From assembly GCF_016907755.1 (NCBI RefSeq), contig NZ_JAFBCN010000001.1:4464001-4528000 (forward strand): DNA of 64,000 bases, in the 5' to 3' direction. The notes beneath the pieces were generated by a model. It saw only the letters and a list, made by a program, of their open reading frames with translations, did no database searches and was not told the DNA's origin. Numbering within the stretch: the stretch's first letter is position 1; every line of letters starts with the position of its first letter. Origin of the DNA: Cellulosimicrobium cellulans (GTDB lineage Bacteria > Actinomycetota > Actinomycetes > Actinomycetales > Cellulomonadaceae). Below are positions 36,557 through 45,196 of this stretch, in pieces. The position numbers and the translations under genes are program-made.

Positions 36557-38085
36557 CGGGCCTCCTCCCCGTCGCGCGTGCCAGGTCCTGCCGCGGTCGT
36601 CCCGCCCTGCTCGACGGCACCCTCCGGCACGAGCGTGAGGACCACGAGCTGCGTGGGCGCCCCGACGTCCGGGGAGATCGGGCCGACGTCGCGGTGCTCG
36701 ACCGTGTACCCGTACCGGTCGGCGACCGCGGCAGCCCACGCGCGCAGCTCGGCGCGCGTCCACTCGAACCGGTGGTCGGGGTGCCGCACCGGGCGTCCGC
36801 CCGGCCCGTCGAGCAGGTTCGGGTAGTGCACGTTGTACTCGGCGTTGGGCGTCGTGACGACGACGGTGCGCGGTCGCGCGTGCCCCAGCACCGCGTGCGC
36901 CAGCGCGTCGAGGCGCGACGGCTCCACGTGCTCGACGACCTCCATGAGAACCGCGGCGTCGAACCCCGTGACCCGGTCGTCGGTGTAGGTGAGGGACGAC
37001 TGGAGCAGGCGCACGCGCTCGCGCTCGGCGTCGCTCGCGTCGTGCAGGCGCAGCCGCGCGGCGGCGCGCTCGAGCTCGCGCGCGGAGACGTCGGTGCCGA
37101 GGACGCGGGTGAACGTCCGGTCGGCGGCGAGGCGGCGCAGGAGCGCGCCCTCCCCGCACCCGAGGTCGACGACGGTCCGCGCGCCGACCTCGTGCAGGAC
37201 CGCGAGCACCGCGTCCGCGCGCTGCCGGGCGAGCGGCGGCTCCGGCGCGTCGGACCCGGCTGACGCCGCGTCGTCGGGCGAGGCGCCGCCGTCGGGCTCG
37301 ACCGCGTCCACGAGCGCGTCGCCGTCGAGCGCGGCGAGACGCGCCGTCGCGTCCTCGACGTAGCGGCGCTGGTGCGCGAGGTAGCGCCGCAGGATCTGCG
37401 CGCGCTCGGGGTGGTCGGCGAGCCAGCCGCCGCCCGCGCGCACGAGCTTGTCCACCTCGTCCGTGGAGACCCAGTAGTGCTTGGCGTCGTCGAGCACGGG
37501 CAGCAGCACGTAGAGCTGCGCGAGCGCGTCGGCGAGACGGCGCGTGCCGCGCAGGCGCAGGTCCACGTACCGCGAGGCGCCCCATGCCGGGACGGTCGGG
37601 TCGAGCGGCTCCGCGGTCGCGGTGACGTGCCAGCCCAGCGGCTCGAACAGCCGCCGCGCGAGGTCGGCCCCGCCCCGGCACGGCAGCGAGGGCACGTGCA
37701 CGTCCAGCGGGAGCTCGACGTCCACGAGGCCCGGCCGCGCGTCGCACCGGCCGGCCATCGCCGTCGCGAACACCTTCCCCAGCGCGACCGCGACCATCGA
37801 CGACGCGGCGTAGGGCCGGTCGTTGACGTACTGCGCGAGCGCGAAGGCGTCCCCGCCGCCGAAGCGCTTGTTCCGCACGATCCCCACCGGGTCGACCTCG
37901 AGCAGCAGCGCGACCTCGCACCGCTCCGCCGTCGCCTCGGGGTAGAAGACGTGCGCGCGGCCCACGGGCAGGTCGAACACCTGGGCGCGGTCCGGGTGCT
38001 TGTGCAGCAGGAACCCGAGGTCGGTGGCGTCGTCGAGCGTCCCCGGGGACGCCGTCGCGGCGAGGGTCACGAGCATGGCCGCCAT
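36553..38085 (-). CDS. hen1: Hen1: 3'-terminal RNA ribose 2'-O-methyltransferase
   Basis: A 510-residue bacterial Hen1. The N-terminal half (about 1-245) is the domain that activates the Pnkp ligase (LVTLAATASPGTLDDATDLGFLLHKHPDR..., RNKRFGGGDAFALAQYVNDRPYAASSM). The C-terminal half is the SAM methyltransferase with VVDLGCGEGALLRRL and the manganese-site motif MEVVEHVEPSRL. A 40-residue Asp/Ala/Gly-rich linker separates them. ATG 38085 is taken; ATG 38076 (MLVTLAA) matches the usual family start and is equally possible. It is co-translated with pnkp. Confidence 0.95.
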   Translation of the reverse strand: MAAMLVTLAATASPGTLDDATDLGFLLHKHPDRAQVFDLPVGRAHVFYPEATAERCEVALLLEVDPVGIVRNKRFGGGDAFALAQYVNDRPYAASSMVAVALGKVFATAMAGRCDARPGLVDVELPLDVHVPSLPCRGGADLARRLFEPLGWHVTATAEPLDPTVPAWGASRYVDLRLRGTRRLADALAQLYVLLPVLDDAKHYWVSTDEVDKLVRAGGGWLADHPERAQILRRYLAHQRRYVEDATARLAALDGDALVDAVEPDGGASPDDAASAGSDAPEPPLARQRADAVLAVLHEVGARTVVDLGCGEGALLRRLAADRTFTRVLGTDVSARELERAAARLRLHDASDAERERVRLLQSSLTYTDDRVTGFDAAVLMEVVEHVEPSRLDALAHAVLGHARPRTVVVTTPNAEYNVHYPNLLDGPGGRPVRHPDHRFEWTRAELRAWAAAVADRYGYTVEHRDVGPISPDVGAPTQLVVLTLVPEGAVEQGGTTAAGPGTRDGEEAR

Positions 38086-38260
38086 GGTGCCATCCGGCGG
38101 CGGGCAGGGCACCGGGATTGTCGACGACCGCGCGGCCTGTGGACGACCGAAGTTTCAGCCGCTCCGGCCATCGACGCGGACGCTCCGGAGGTCTACCGTC
38201 GAACCACGGGCGCCGCTGCCCACGGCACGCGCCCGGCCAACGTCCAGCCGGAGGCCGCGC

Positions 38261-39406
38261 ATGGTCGCCACAGCCGAGAACGGGCCCCCGGGCCCGGGGG
38301 ACGCCGACGCGTTCGCCGAGCGCCTGTTCGCCGCGACGCTCGGCGCGATCGACGTCCTGTCCGTCCACGTCGGCGACCGGCTCGGGTGGTACCGCGCGCT
38401 CGTCGACGCCGGCCCTCTCACCTCGACCGGGCTCGCCGAGCGCACCCGCACCCACGAACGGTACGCGCGCGAGTGGCTGGAGCAGCAGGCGGCCAGCGGG
38501 ATCCTCGCCGCCGAGGACCCGGGCGCCGGCCCCGCGCTCGCCGCCGACCCGGCCGCGGCCGCCCGCGAGCGCCTCTACTCCCTGCCGGCCGCGCACGCGG
38601 AGGTGCTCACCGACACGACCTCGCTCGCGTACGTCGCGCCGCTCGCACGCTTCGTCGGCGCGATCGGCCCACAGCTCCCGCACCTGCTCGACGCGTACCG
38701 CACGGGCGGCGGCGTGTCCTGGGACCAGCTCGGCGACGACGCGCGCGAGGCCCAGGCCGAGGTCAACCGGCCGTGGTTCGAGCGCGAGCTCGCGCCGACT
38801 CTCGCGCGGGTCCCCGCGGTCCACGACGCGCTGAGCCGACCCGGGGCGCGGGTGGTCGACGTCGGGTGCGGGTTCGGGTGGTCGACGCTCGCGCTCGCGC
38901 GCGCGTACCCGGACGCGGTGCTCCACGGCGTCGACGTCGACCGGCCATCGGTCGCGGCGGCCCGCGCCGCAGCCGAGGAGGCGGGGCTCGCCGACCGCGT
39001 GACCTTCCACCTCACCGACGCCGCCGAGCTCGGGCTCGTCGAGCCCGCCGGGCTGCCGTTCGACGCCGCGTTCGCGTTCGAGTGCGTCCACGACATGCCG
39101 CGCCCCGCCGCGGTGCTCGACGCCGTCCGTCGCGCGGTCCGGCCCGACGGCGTCGTGGTCGTCATGGACGAGGCCGTCGGCGAGGAGTTCACCGCGCCCG
39201 CCGACGACGTCGACCGGGTCATGTACGGGTACAGCCTCTTCGTGTGCCTCCCCGACGGGCTGTCGTCCCCGCCGTCCGTCGGCACCGGGACCGTCATGCG
39301 CCCCGCGACGCTGCGCCGCTACGCGCGCGACGCCGGGTTCGCGGACGTCGAGGTGCTGCCCGTGGACGACTTCTCCTTCTTCCGGTTCTACCGGCTGCTG
39401 CCCTGA
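38261..39406 (+). CDS. Class I SAM-dependent methyltransferase with winged-helix lead
   Basis: A 381-residue methyltransferase. Residues 25-120 look like the dimerisation/winged-helix domain of the UbiE/O-methyltransferase-like proteins (VHVGDRLGWYRALVDAGPLTSTGLAERTRTHERYAREWLEQQ). The SAM domain follows, with motif I VVDVGCGFGWSTLALARAYP and a later FAFECVHDMPRP. Similar proteins methylate small aromatic compounds, but the substrate is unknown. GGAGG precedes the ATG. It is divergent from hen1 by 175 bp. Confidence 0.85.
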   Translation: MVATAENGPPGPGDADAFAERLFAATLGAIDVLSVHVGDRLGWYRALVDAGPLTSTGLAERTRTHERYAREWLEQQAASGILAAEDPGAGPALAADPAAAARERLYSLPAAHAEVLTDTTSLAYVAPLARFVGAIGPQLPHLLDAYRTGGGVSWDQLGDDAREAQAEVNRPWFERELAPTLARVPAVHDALSRPGARVVDVGCGFGWSTLALARAYPDAVLHGVDVDRPSVAAARAAAEEAGLADRVTFHLTDAAELGLVEPAGLPFDAAFAFECVHDMPRPAAVLDAVRRAVRPDGVVVVMDEAVGEEFTAPADDVDRVMYGYSLFVCLPDGLSSPPSVGTGTVMRPATLRRYARDAGFADVEVLPVDDFSFFRFYRLLP

Positions 39407-39426
39407 CCGCCCGGACGAGGCGCGCG

Positions 39427-39450
39427 ACCGGTACCGGTGTACCGTCCGGT
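39427..39450. promoter_or_regulatory. Palindromic operator candidates before a tetR gene
   Basis: ACCGGTACCGGT (39427-39438) is a perfect 12-bp palindrome, and ACCGG-N8-CCGGT (39433-39450) forms a second overlapping one. They cover the TACCGT -10 (39440-39445) that precedes the ATG by 7 nt. Autoregulation by the encoded TetR is likely. Confidence 0.5.
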
Positions 39451-39452
39451 GC

Positions 39453-40217
39453 ATGACCGACGTCCGCAGCCGCACCCATGCCCAGGCCGTCGACGCAGCG
39501 ATCGAGCTCTTCACCCGCAAGGGGTACGAGCAGACGACCGTCGAGGAGATCGCCGACGCCGCCCAGGTCAGCCGCGCCACCTTCTTCCGCCGCTACGGCT
39601 CCAAGGAGGACGTGGTCTTCGCGGACCACGAGCTCCTGCTCGACGAGGTCGTCGTCATGCTGGCCGCGACCCGACCCGTGCCCGACGCCGAGGGACGGCT
39701 CACGCCGGACCCCGCCGTCGACCCGTACGTCGAGGTGTGCCGCGCGGCGCGGCTCGTGTTCGACCACCACGTCGGGCAGCGGGAGACGTCGCTCGCGCGG
39801 TGGCAGCTCCTCCAGCAGGTGCCGGCGCTGCGCGACCGCGAGCTGGTCACGACCCATCGCTACGAGCGCGCGTTCACCGCGTACCTGCGCGACGCGCTCC
39901 CGCCCGACGAGCGCCGCTCGACCGCGTCCATCGCGTTCGCCGCGTCGGTCGTCGCCGTGCACAACGCGCTCCTGCGCCGGTGGCTGCGCTCCCCCGACCA
40001 GGACCTGCGCCCCCAGCTCGAGGAGGCGTTCGCGGACCTGCGCCGCGCCGCCGTCGGCCGGTACGCCGCACCGGACGACGCCGCGTCGGCCGATCGTCGC
40101 GGCACCGGGGACGGTGTGCCCGGGCGCCGTGTCGTCGTCACCGTGGTCGAGGCCGGGACGGACGCCCAGGGCGTCGCGGACGACGTCGCGCGCGCCGTGC
40201 GCGACGCCCTCGCCTGA
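39453..40217 (+). CDS. TetR-family regulator
   Basis: A 254-residue TetR protein: HTH at residues 10-55 (AVDAAIELFTRKGYEQTTVEEIADAAQVSRATFFRRYGSKEDVVF) and a helical ligand domain. The last 45 residues (ADRRGTGDGVPGRRVVVTVVEAG...) are an extra, partly polar tail. The ATG follows TACCGT by 7 nt with no ribosome binding site, so the gene is probably leaderless. Its regulon is not evident; the acyl-CoA dehydrogenase at 42.5 kb is a weak candidate. Confidence 0.88.
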   Translation: MTDVRSRTHAQAVDAAIELFTRKGYEQTTVEEIADAAQVSRATFFRRYGSKEDVVFADHELLLDEVVVMLAATRPVPDAEGRLTPDPAVDPYVEVCRAARLVFDHHVGQRETSLARWQLLQQVPALRDRELVTTHRYERAFTAYLRDALPPDERRSTASIAFAASVVAVHNALLRRWLRSPDQDLRPQLEEAFADLRRAAVGRYAAPDDAASADRRGTGDGVPGRRVVVTVVEAGTDAQGVADDVARAVRDALA

Positions 40218-40321
40218 GCCCGTCCGCCTCCCGTCCCAGCCCGTGGGACGGTCCGCGGCGCGCTCCGCGCGCGGGGAATGCGCCGGTAGCATCGGCGGTT
40301 GCAGAACGCAGTACGCACGAA

Positions 40322-40441
40322 CGTGCTCCGGGGTCGGTGCAATTCCGAGCCGGCGGTGACAGTCCGCGACCCGCGCCCACGCGCGGTTGACCTGGTGGAA
40401 CTCCAGGACCGACGGTGACAGTCCGGATGGGAGGAAGCACG
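40322..40441 (+). ncRNA. FMN riboswitch (RFN element)
   Basis: All RFN blocks are present in order: P1 CGTGCT/AGCACG (40322-40327 / 40436-40441), GGGGTCGGTGCAATTCCGA, CCGGCGGTGACAGTCCGCGA, the variable arm CCGCGCCCACGCGCGG, GACCTGGTGGAACTCCAGG, CGACGGTGACAGTCCGGAT and GGGAGGAAGCAC. A -10-like TAGCAT (40287-40292) is upstream. It should shut off the downstream transporter when FMN is plentiful. About 155 bp between it and pnuX form the expression platform; GC-rich pairing could hide the ribosome binding site, but I could not settle on one structure. Confidence 0.95.
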
Positions 40442-40596
40442 TGCGGCGCGGCCGTCCTCGGCCGGGCTCCCACGAGCCCGCGCGACGGGGCGCGGCCTCG
40501 CCGTGGTGAGCGACGCCGTCGGGCCGCCCTGGGCGCCCGGCCCCGCCGCCCGCCCTCACCCCGGAGCCGCCGTGCCCGGGAGGACGAGGACATCCG

Positions 40597-41298
40597 ATGG
40601 ACCTGATCCACGCGCTGTTCGACGCGCAGCTCACGATCGGCGACCAGCACCTGCTGTGGCGCGAGATCGTGGGCAACGGGTTCGGCCTGGCGTCGGCGCT
40701 GGGCGGCATGCGGCGCAAGGTGTGGGCGTGGCCGGTGGGCATCGTCGGCAACCTGCTGCTGCTCACGGTGTTCCTCGGCGCGGTGTTCGCGACCCCCAAC
40801 CCCGTGAACCTGCTCGGCCAGGCCGGGCGGCAGGTCATGTTCGTGGTCGTGTCGGTGTACGGGTGGGTGCAGTGGCGCCGGACCCAGGCTCGGCTCGGCG
40901 AGACCGACGCGGACAGCCACGGCGTCGCCGTCGTGCCGCGCTGGGCGTCGTGGCGTCAGCGCGCGTTCCTCGTCGTCGCGCTCGTCGGCGGGACGGCGCT
41001 GCTCACGCCCCTGTTCCGCGCGCTCGAGTCGTACGAGCCCGTCTGGGCCGACGCGTGGATCTTCATGGGCTCGTTGCTCGCGACGTACGGCATGGCGAAG
41101 GGCTGGGTCGAGTTCTGGCTGATCTGGGTCGCGGTGGACGTCGTGGGCGTGCCGCTGCTGATCTCGGCCGGCTTCTACGCGTCCGCGTTCATGTACGTGT
41201 TCTACGGCGCGTTCACGCTCGTCGGGTTCTTCGTGTGGTGGCGCATCAACCGGCGCGCGACGGCCGAGGCCACCGAGGCGGCGGGCGCACCCGCCTGA
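40597..41298 (+). CDS. pnuX: PnuX/RibM-type riboflavin transporter
   Basis: A 233-residue membrane protein of the PnuC family with about seven helices (VWAWPVGIVGNLLLLTVFLGAVF, QVMFVVVSVYGWVQWRR, VEFWLIWVAVDVVGVPLL). PnuC itself takes up nicotinamide riboside; actinobacterial PnuX/RibM relatives under FMN riboswitches take up riboflavin, so the riboswitch 155 bp upstream decides the substrate call. GAGG lies 7 nt before the ATG. Its end is 28 bp from the convergent gene. Confidence 0.88.
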   Translation: MDLIHALFDAQLTIGDQHLLWREIVGNGFGLASALGGMRRKVWAWPVGIVGNLLLLTVFLGAVFATPNPVNLLGQAGRQVMFVVVSVYGWVQWRRTQARLGETDADSHGVAVVPRWASWRQRAFLVVALVGGTALLTPLFRALESYEPVWADAWIFMGSLLATYGMAKGWVEFWLIWVAVDVVGVPLLISAGFYASAFMYVFYGAFTLVGFFVWWRINRRATAEATEAAGAPA

Positions 41299-41326
41299 AC
41301 CACGGGCCGGCAGCCGTGACCGCGGG

Positions 41327-41992
41327 TCAGTCGTCGAACAGCATCCTGTCCGACGGCGCGGCCCGGCTCGCGCGCAGCGCCGGGTCCGCGCAGATCGCCT
41401 CGACGAGCGCGTCGTTCCCGCCCACGTAGGTGGCGGCGGCGTCGATCTCGGTCCCGACGAACCACGACCGGTCCTCGGGCCACCACAGGTTGGGCGGCTG
41501 CTCGTGGTCGCGGAACGCGCCGACGTCGGCGAGCGCCCCCGTCCACAGGTGGTACTCACGGTGCGGGAGCAGGAGCATCGGGGCGGCCGGGCGCTCGACG
41601 AGCGTCGGCGTGAGCTGCTCCCACGCCTCGGCGACCGCACGCTCGATCTCCTCGGGGGTCGGCCGCGGCTCGTCCTCGGGCCACCCGACCAGCGGCGCGA
41701 CGCCCGAGCTCGCGCGCGGGTCCGTGCCGTGGTCGTAGAGGAACGCGTGGCCCGTCCACAGGGCGAGGTGCACGGGCTGGTCCCCGGTGAAGGGCGCGAG
41801 CACCCCGACCAGGGCGTCGGTCCGCGTCGCGAGCGTGACGTCGTCGTCCCACTCGGGGTGCGGGACGCACGCGTACGCCGCGAACCCGCGGGGGACGGTG
41901 CCGTCGACGCGCGGGCCGAACTCTCCGAGCCGCGCCGCGATCCACGCGCCCGCGGAGGCGTTGTCGTCCCAGTCCACCCGCGCGCCCGTCAT
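41327..41992 (-). CDS. Hypothetical protein (221 aa)
   Basis: A soluble, Trp-rich acidic protein with no motif I can name. Distinct segments: DNASAGAWIAARLGEFGPRV at the start, ALWTGHAFLYDHGTDP in the middle, LLLPHREYHLWTGALADVG and DRSWFVGTEIDAAATYVGG late. The last two resemble small actinobacterial proteins of unknown role annotated only as hypothetical. It ends 28 bp from the convergent pnuX gene and is 9 bp downstream of the VOC gene, with which it may be cotranscribed. Confidence 0.7.
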   Translation of the reverse strand: MTGARVDWDDNASAGAWIAARLGEFGPRVDGTVPRGFAAYACVPHPEWDDDVTLATRTDALVGVLAPFTGDQPVHLALWTGHAFLYDHGTDPRASSGVAPLVGWPEDEPRPTPEEIERAVAEAWEQLTPTLVERPAAPMLLLPHREYHLWTGALADVGAFRDHEQPPNLWWPEDRSWFVGTEIDAAATYVGGNDALVEAICADPALRASRAAPSDRMLFDD

Positions 41993-42001
41993 TCCCGCAC
42001 C

Positions 42002-42346
42002 CTACGACGGGAGCGCACCGCTGATCCCGAGCTCGTTGCCGTCCGGGTCGCGGAACACGGTCTTCACGATCCCGCCGTCGTACGTCTCGCGGCGGTCCGG
42101 CTCGATCCCCCGGCCGGACGCCGCGGCGAGGAACGCGTCGACGTCGTCGCGGAACACGGTGACCACGCCGTGGCCGGCGTGCTCGGGCACCTGCTCGACG
42201 ACGAGCCACCGGCGCTCGGCGAGCTCCCAGACGGACTCGGTGGGCGTCGCGACGAACGTCGGGTCCGCACCCAGGAGGCGGGCGTACCAGTCGCGCGCGG
42301 GGTCGTGGTCGCGCACGTGCATCGTCACGAACAGGTCGAGGGACAT
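42002..42346 (-). CDS. VOC-fold (glyoxalase/bleomycin-resistance-like) protein
   Basis: A 114-residue vicinal-oxygen-chelate protein with VTMHVRDHDPARDWYARLLGADPTF at the start and VKTVFRDPDGNELGI at the end. The metal-ligand pattern is incomplete, so binding or resistance is as likely as catalysis. ATG 42346 is 6 nt after TACCGT (minus strand, 42358-42353), giving a leaderless start. It is followed after 9 bp by the hypothetical gene. Confidence 0.85.
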   Translation of the reverse strand: MSLDLFVTMHVRDHDPARDWYARLLGADPTFVATPTESVWELAERRWLVVEQVPEHAGHGVVTVFRDDVDAFLAAASGRGIEPDRRETYDGGIVKTVFRDPDGNELGISGALPS

Positions 42347-42421
42347 CTCTCGACGGTAGGACGGGGCCCGCGGGGTCGCACGGCGTCACGATCCGATGCG
42401 ATACGCCGTCTCAGATTGACT

Positions 42422-42434
42422 GATACCCGGTATC
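42422..42434. promoter_or_regulatory. GATACC-C-GGTATC palindrome upstream of acyl-CoA dehydrogenase
   Basis: A perfect 13-bp palindrome about 110 bp before the acyl-CoA dehydrogenase start, with a looser GCGATACGCCG half-site 25 bp further upstream. It may be an operator for a TetR- or GntR-type lipid-response regulator; no evidence beyond symmetry and place. Confidence 0.4.
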
Positions 42435-42541
42435 GCTGCACTATGGGAGAGACCGCCGCCGACGCCGGGCCCGCACCCGGGAACCCGCGCCGGAGCCGGT
42501 CGCGCACGACCGACCGCAGCCGCCCTCCCAGGGGAGCACCG

Positions 42542-43792
42542 ATGCCCACCACCCCGATCATGCCCGGAGTCACCGAGCCCACCTACGACCTCGCGACCCC
42601 GCTCGACCTCGACTACGCCGGCGCGTTCGCCGACGCGACCGAGGCGGACCGCGCCCACCAGCAGCGCGTCCGGCAGTTCGTCCAGGACGAGGTGCTCCCG
42701 GTCATCGACGACTACTGGGAGCGCGCCGAGGTCCCGTCCGACCTCGTCAAGCGCATGGGCGAGCTCGACCTCCTGCGCGACGGCGTCGACGTCGAGGGCC
42801 GCCCGCGCGTGAGCCTGCTCGGCGCGGGACTCGCCGCGATGGAGATGTCGCGCGGCGACGGCTCCGTCGCGACGATCTGCGGCGTCCAGGGCGGCCTCGC
42901 GCTGCGCAGCATCCAGATGCTCGGCTCCGACGAGCAGAAGGCGAAGTACGCCGAGCCCATGGCGCGCGGGGAGATCCTCGGCGCGTTCGCGCTCACCGAG
43001 CCCACCCACGGCTCGGACTCCGTCTCGCTCGAGACGACGGCGCGCAAGGAGACCCGCGACGGCGTCGAGGGCTACGTGCTGAACGGCGAGAAGAAGTGGA
43101 TCGGCAACGGGTCGTCGGGCCACATCACGGTCGTGTGGGCGCGGCTGGTCGGCGACACCGAGGACAGAGCCGACAACCAGGTCCACGGGTTCGTCGTGCC
43201 GCAGGACACCCCCGGCTACACCGGCACGACCATCACCGGCAAGGTGTCGCTGCGCGCGATCTGGCAGGCGCACGTCGTGCTCGACGACGTGTTCGTCCCT
43301 GCCGAGAACGCCCTGCCGGGCGCGCGGTCGTTCAAGGACACCTCGCGCGTGCTCTTCGCGACGCGCCTCGGGGTGGCGTGGGCCGCCGTCGGGCACGCGG
43401 TGGCCTGCTACGAGGCCGCGGTCGCGTACGCGAAGCAGCGCGTCCAGTTCGGCCGCCCGCTCGCCGCGAACCAGATGGTCCAGGAGCGCCTGACCAGGAT
43501 GCTCTCGACGATCACGCAGCTCCAGCTCCTCGTCGCGCAGATGACGCGGCTCGATGAGGCCGGGACGCTCACCGGTCCGCAGGCGTCGCTCGCCAAGTAC
43601 ACGTGCACGCGCGGGGCGCGCGAGGTCGCGGCGAGCGCGCGCGACCTGCTGGGCGGCAACGGCATCCTGCTGCGGAACCGCGTCGCGCGGCACTTCGCCG
43701 ACGTCGAGGCCCTGCACACGTACGAGGGCACCGAGTCCGTCCAGGCGCTCATCGTCGGGCGCGACATCACGGGCGTCTCCGCGTTCGTCTGA
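42542..43792 (+). CDS. Acyl-CoA dehydrogenase, glutaryl-CoA dehydrogenase-like
   Basis: A 416-residue flavoenzyme for fatty or branched/dicarboxylic acyl-CoA oxidation. FAD-contact stretches FALTEPTHGSDSVSLETTARK and GEKKWIGNGSSGHITVVWAR, FGRPLAANQMVQERLTRM and the catalytic glutamate in HTYEGTES (E395) are clear. The overall pattern (GVQGGLALRSIQMLGSDEQKAKY, DLLGGNGILLRNRVARHFADVEALHTYEGTE) is nearest to the glutaryl-CoA dehydrogenase group. An AGGGGAG is 7 nt before ATG 42542. A thiolase gene follows, so the two likely serve acyl-CoA breakdown, though a hairpin separates them. Confidence 0.92.
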   Translation: MPTTPIMPGVTEPTYDLATPLDLDYAGAFADATEADRAHQQRVRQFVQDEVLPVIDDYWERAEVPSDLVKRMGELDLLRDGVDVEGRPRVSLLGAGLAAMEMSRGDGSVATICGVQGGLALRSIQMLGSDEQKAKYAEPMARGEILGAFALTEPTHGSDSVSLETTARKETRDGVEGYVLNGEKKWIGNGSSGHITVVWARLVGDTEDRADNQVHGFVVPQDTPGYTGTTITGKVSLRAIWQAHVVLDDVFVPAENALPGARSFKDTSRVLFATRLGVAWAAVGHAVACYEAAVAYAKQRVQFGRPLAANQMVQERLTRMLSTITQLQLLVAQMTRLDEAGTLTGPQASLAKYTCTRGAREVAASARDLLGGNGILLRNRVARHFADVEALHTYEGTESVQALIVGRDITGVSAFV

Positions 43793-43823
43793 CGGTCCCG
43801 AGGGCGCACGCCCTCCCCCCGCT

Positions 43824-43859
43824 CCCCGGCGCCGCTCGCCCCTCCTCGCGGCGCCGGGG
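43824..43859 (+). terminator. Intrinsic terminator after acyl-CoA dehydrogenase
   Basis: CCCCGGCGCCGC (43824-43835) pairs perfectly with 43848-43859 around a 12-nt loop and is followed by CTCCTTCCTGTTCG, the nearest thing to a T-rich tail in this GC-rich DNA. Confidence 0.7.
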
Positions 43860-43906
43860 CTCCTTCCTGTTCGCCCCGTCTCCTCGCCCTCCCGGATCGG
43901 AGTCCC

Positions 43907-45139
43907 ATGAGCACCGACGCCACCACACTGCCCGACGGCGCAGCCGTCACCCCCGAGGACGAGGTCACCCCGGTCCTCCTGCACGGCGCGCGCACCCCGT
44001 TCGCGCGTTTTCGTGGGGGCCTCGCCTCGCTGTCCGCCGCCGAGCTCGGCGCGCACGCGATCCGCGGCGCGCTCGCGGCGTCGGGTGTCGCGCCGGAGCA
44101 GGTCGACACGGTGATCGTCGGGCAGGTCGTCCAGGCGGGCGCCAAGCAGGGGCCCGCGCGCCAGGCCGCGATCCTCGCGGGGATCGGCTGGGACGTGCCC
44201 ACCGTGACGATCAACAAGCTGTGCCTCTCGGGGCTCACCGCGATCATCGACGCGGCCCGCCTGGTCCGCACGGGCGAGGCGAGCGTCGTCGTCGCGGGCG
44301 GCCAGGAGTCCATGACGAACGCGCCGCACCTGGTGGTCGGGTCGCGCTCCGGGTTCGCGTTCGGGGACGTGACGATGGCCGACTCGCTCACGCACGACGG
44401 CCTCAACGACCCGTTCAGCGGCGAGGTCATGGGCGAGCTCACCGACCGCGGTTGCGCGACGCGCGGCATCGGACGACCGGAACAGGACGCGTTCGCCCTG
44501 CGCTCGCACCAGCGGGCCGCCGCCGCGCGCGACGCCGGGCGCCTCGCCGAGGAGATCACGCCGGTCGAGGTGCCGCAGCGCCGGGGCGAGCCGGTCGTCG
44601 TCGCGCACGACGAGGGCGTGCGCGCCGACACGACGCTCGAGGCCCTGGAGCGCCTGCGCCCGGCCTTCGTCACGGACGGGACCATCACCGCGGGGTCCAG
44701 CTCGCCGCTGTCCGACGGCGCGGCGGCGGTCGTCGTCGCGAGCCGCGCCTTCGCCAAGCGCAACGGGCTGTCGTGGCTCGCCGAGATCGGGGCCGCGGGC
44801 CAGGTCGCGGGGCCGGACAGCTCGCTGCACTCCCAGCCGGCGCGGGCCATCGAGGCCGCCGTGAAGCGCGAGGGCGTCGCTGCCGCGGACCTCGACCTCG
44901 TCGAGATCAACGAGGCGTTCGCGGCGGTGGCGCTCCAGTCGGTCGCCGACCTCGGCATCGACGCGGACGTCGTGAACACCGACGGCGGCGCCATCGCGCT
45001 CGGCCACCCCGTCGGTGCGTCGGGCGCCCGGCTCGCGCTGCACCTCGCGCTCGCGCTGAAGCGCCGCGGCGGTGGCATCGGCGCGGCGGCGCTGTGCGGG
45101 GGCGGCGGGCAGGGCGACGCCCTGATCCTGCGCGCCTGA
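43907..45139 (+). CDS. Acetyl-CoA C-acetyltransferase (thiolase)
   Basis: A 410-residue thiolase. Catalytic residues are visible: nucleophile C106 in NKLCLSG, the NEAFAAVALQ motif, GHPVGASGARL with the catalytic His, and the second cysteine in LCGGGGQGDALIL. Length is normal apart from an 18-residue acidic lead. It cleaves 3-ketoacyl-CoA or condenses acetyl-CoA, fitting the acyl-CoA dehydrogenase upstream. A GGAGT lies just before the ATG. Confidence 0.94.
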   Translation: MSTDATTLPDGAAVTPEDEVTPVLLHGARTPFARFRGGLASLSAAELGAHAIRGALAASGVAPEQVDTVIVGQVVQAGAKQGPARQAAILAGIGWDVPTVTINKLCLSGLTAIIDAARLVRTGEASVVVAGGQESMTNAPHLVVGSRSGFAFGDVTMADSLTHDGLNDPFSGEVMGELTDRGCATRGIGRPEQDAFALRSHQRAAAARDAGRLAEEITPVEVPQRRGEPVVVAHDEGVRADTTLEALERLRPAFVTDGTITAGSSSPLSDGAAAVVVASRAFAKRNGLSWLAEIGAAGQVAGPDSSLHSQPARAIEAAVKREGVAAADLDLVEINEAFAAVALQSVADLGIDADVVNTDGGAIALGHPVGASGARLALHLALALKRRGGGIGAAALCGGGGQGDALILRA

Positions 45140-45196
45140 CGGCCTCGTCAGGCGCGGCGCGATAGTCCGCCGCACGCGCTTGCCCGAGCGAACCAC

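Noticed and set aside
33830-39580. A 1916-codon open frame on the minus strand
   Set aside because: Only 33830-36556 is coding (Pnkp). Upstream it is an Arg/Ala/Gly-rich shadow of hen1 and the methyltransferase, caused by high GC.
41504-42541. An N-terminal extension of about 346 residues on the acyl-CoA dehydrogenase
   Set aside because: The family starts near MPTTPIMPG, an AGGGGAG precedes ATG 42542, and the extension is antisense to two good genes.
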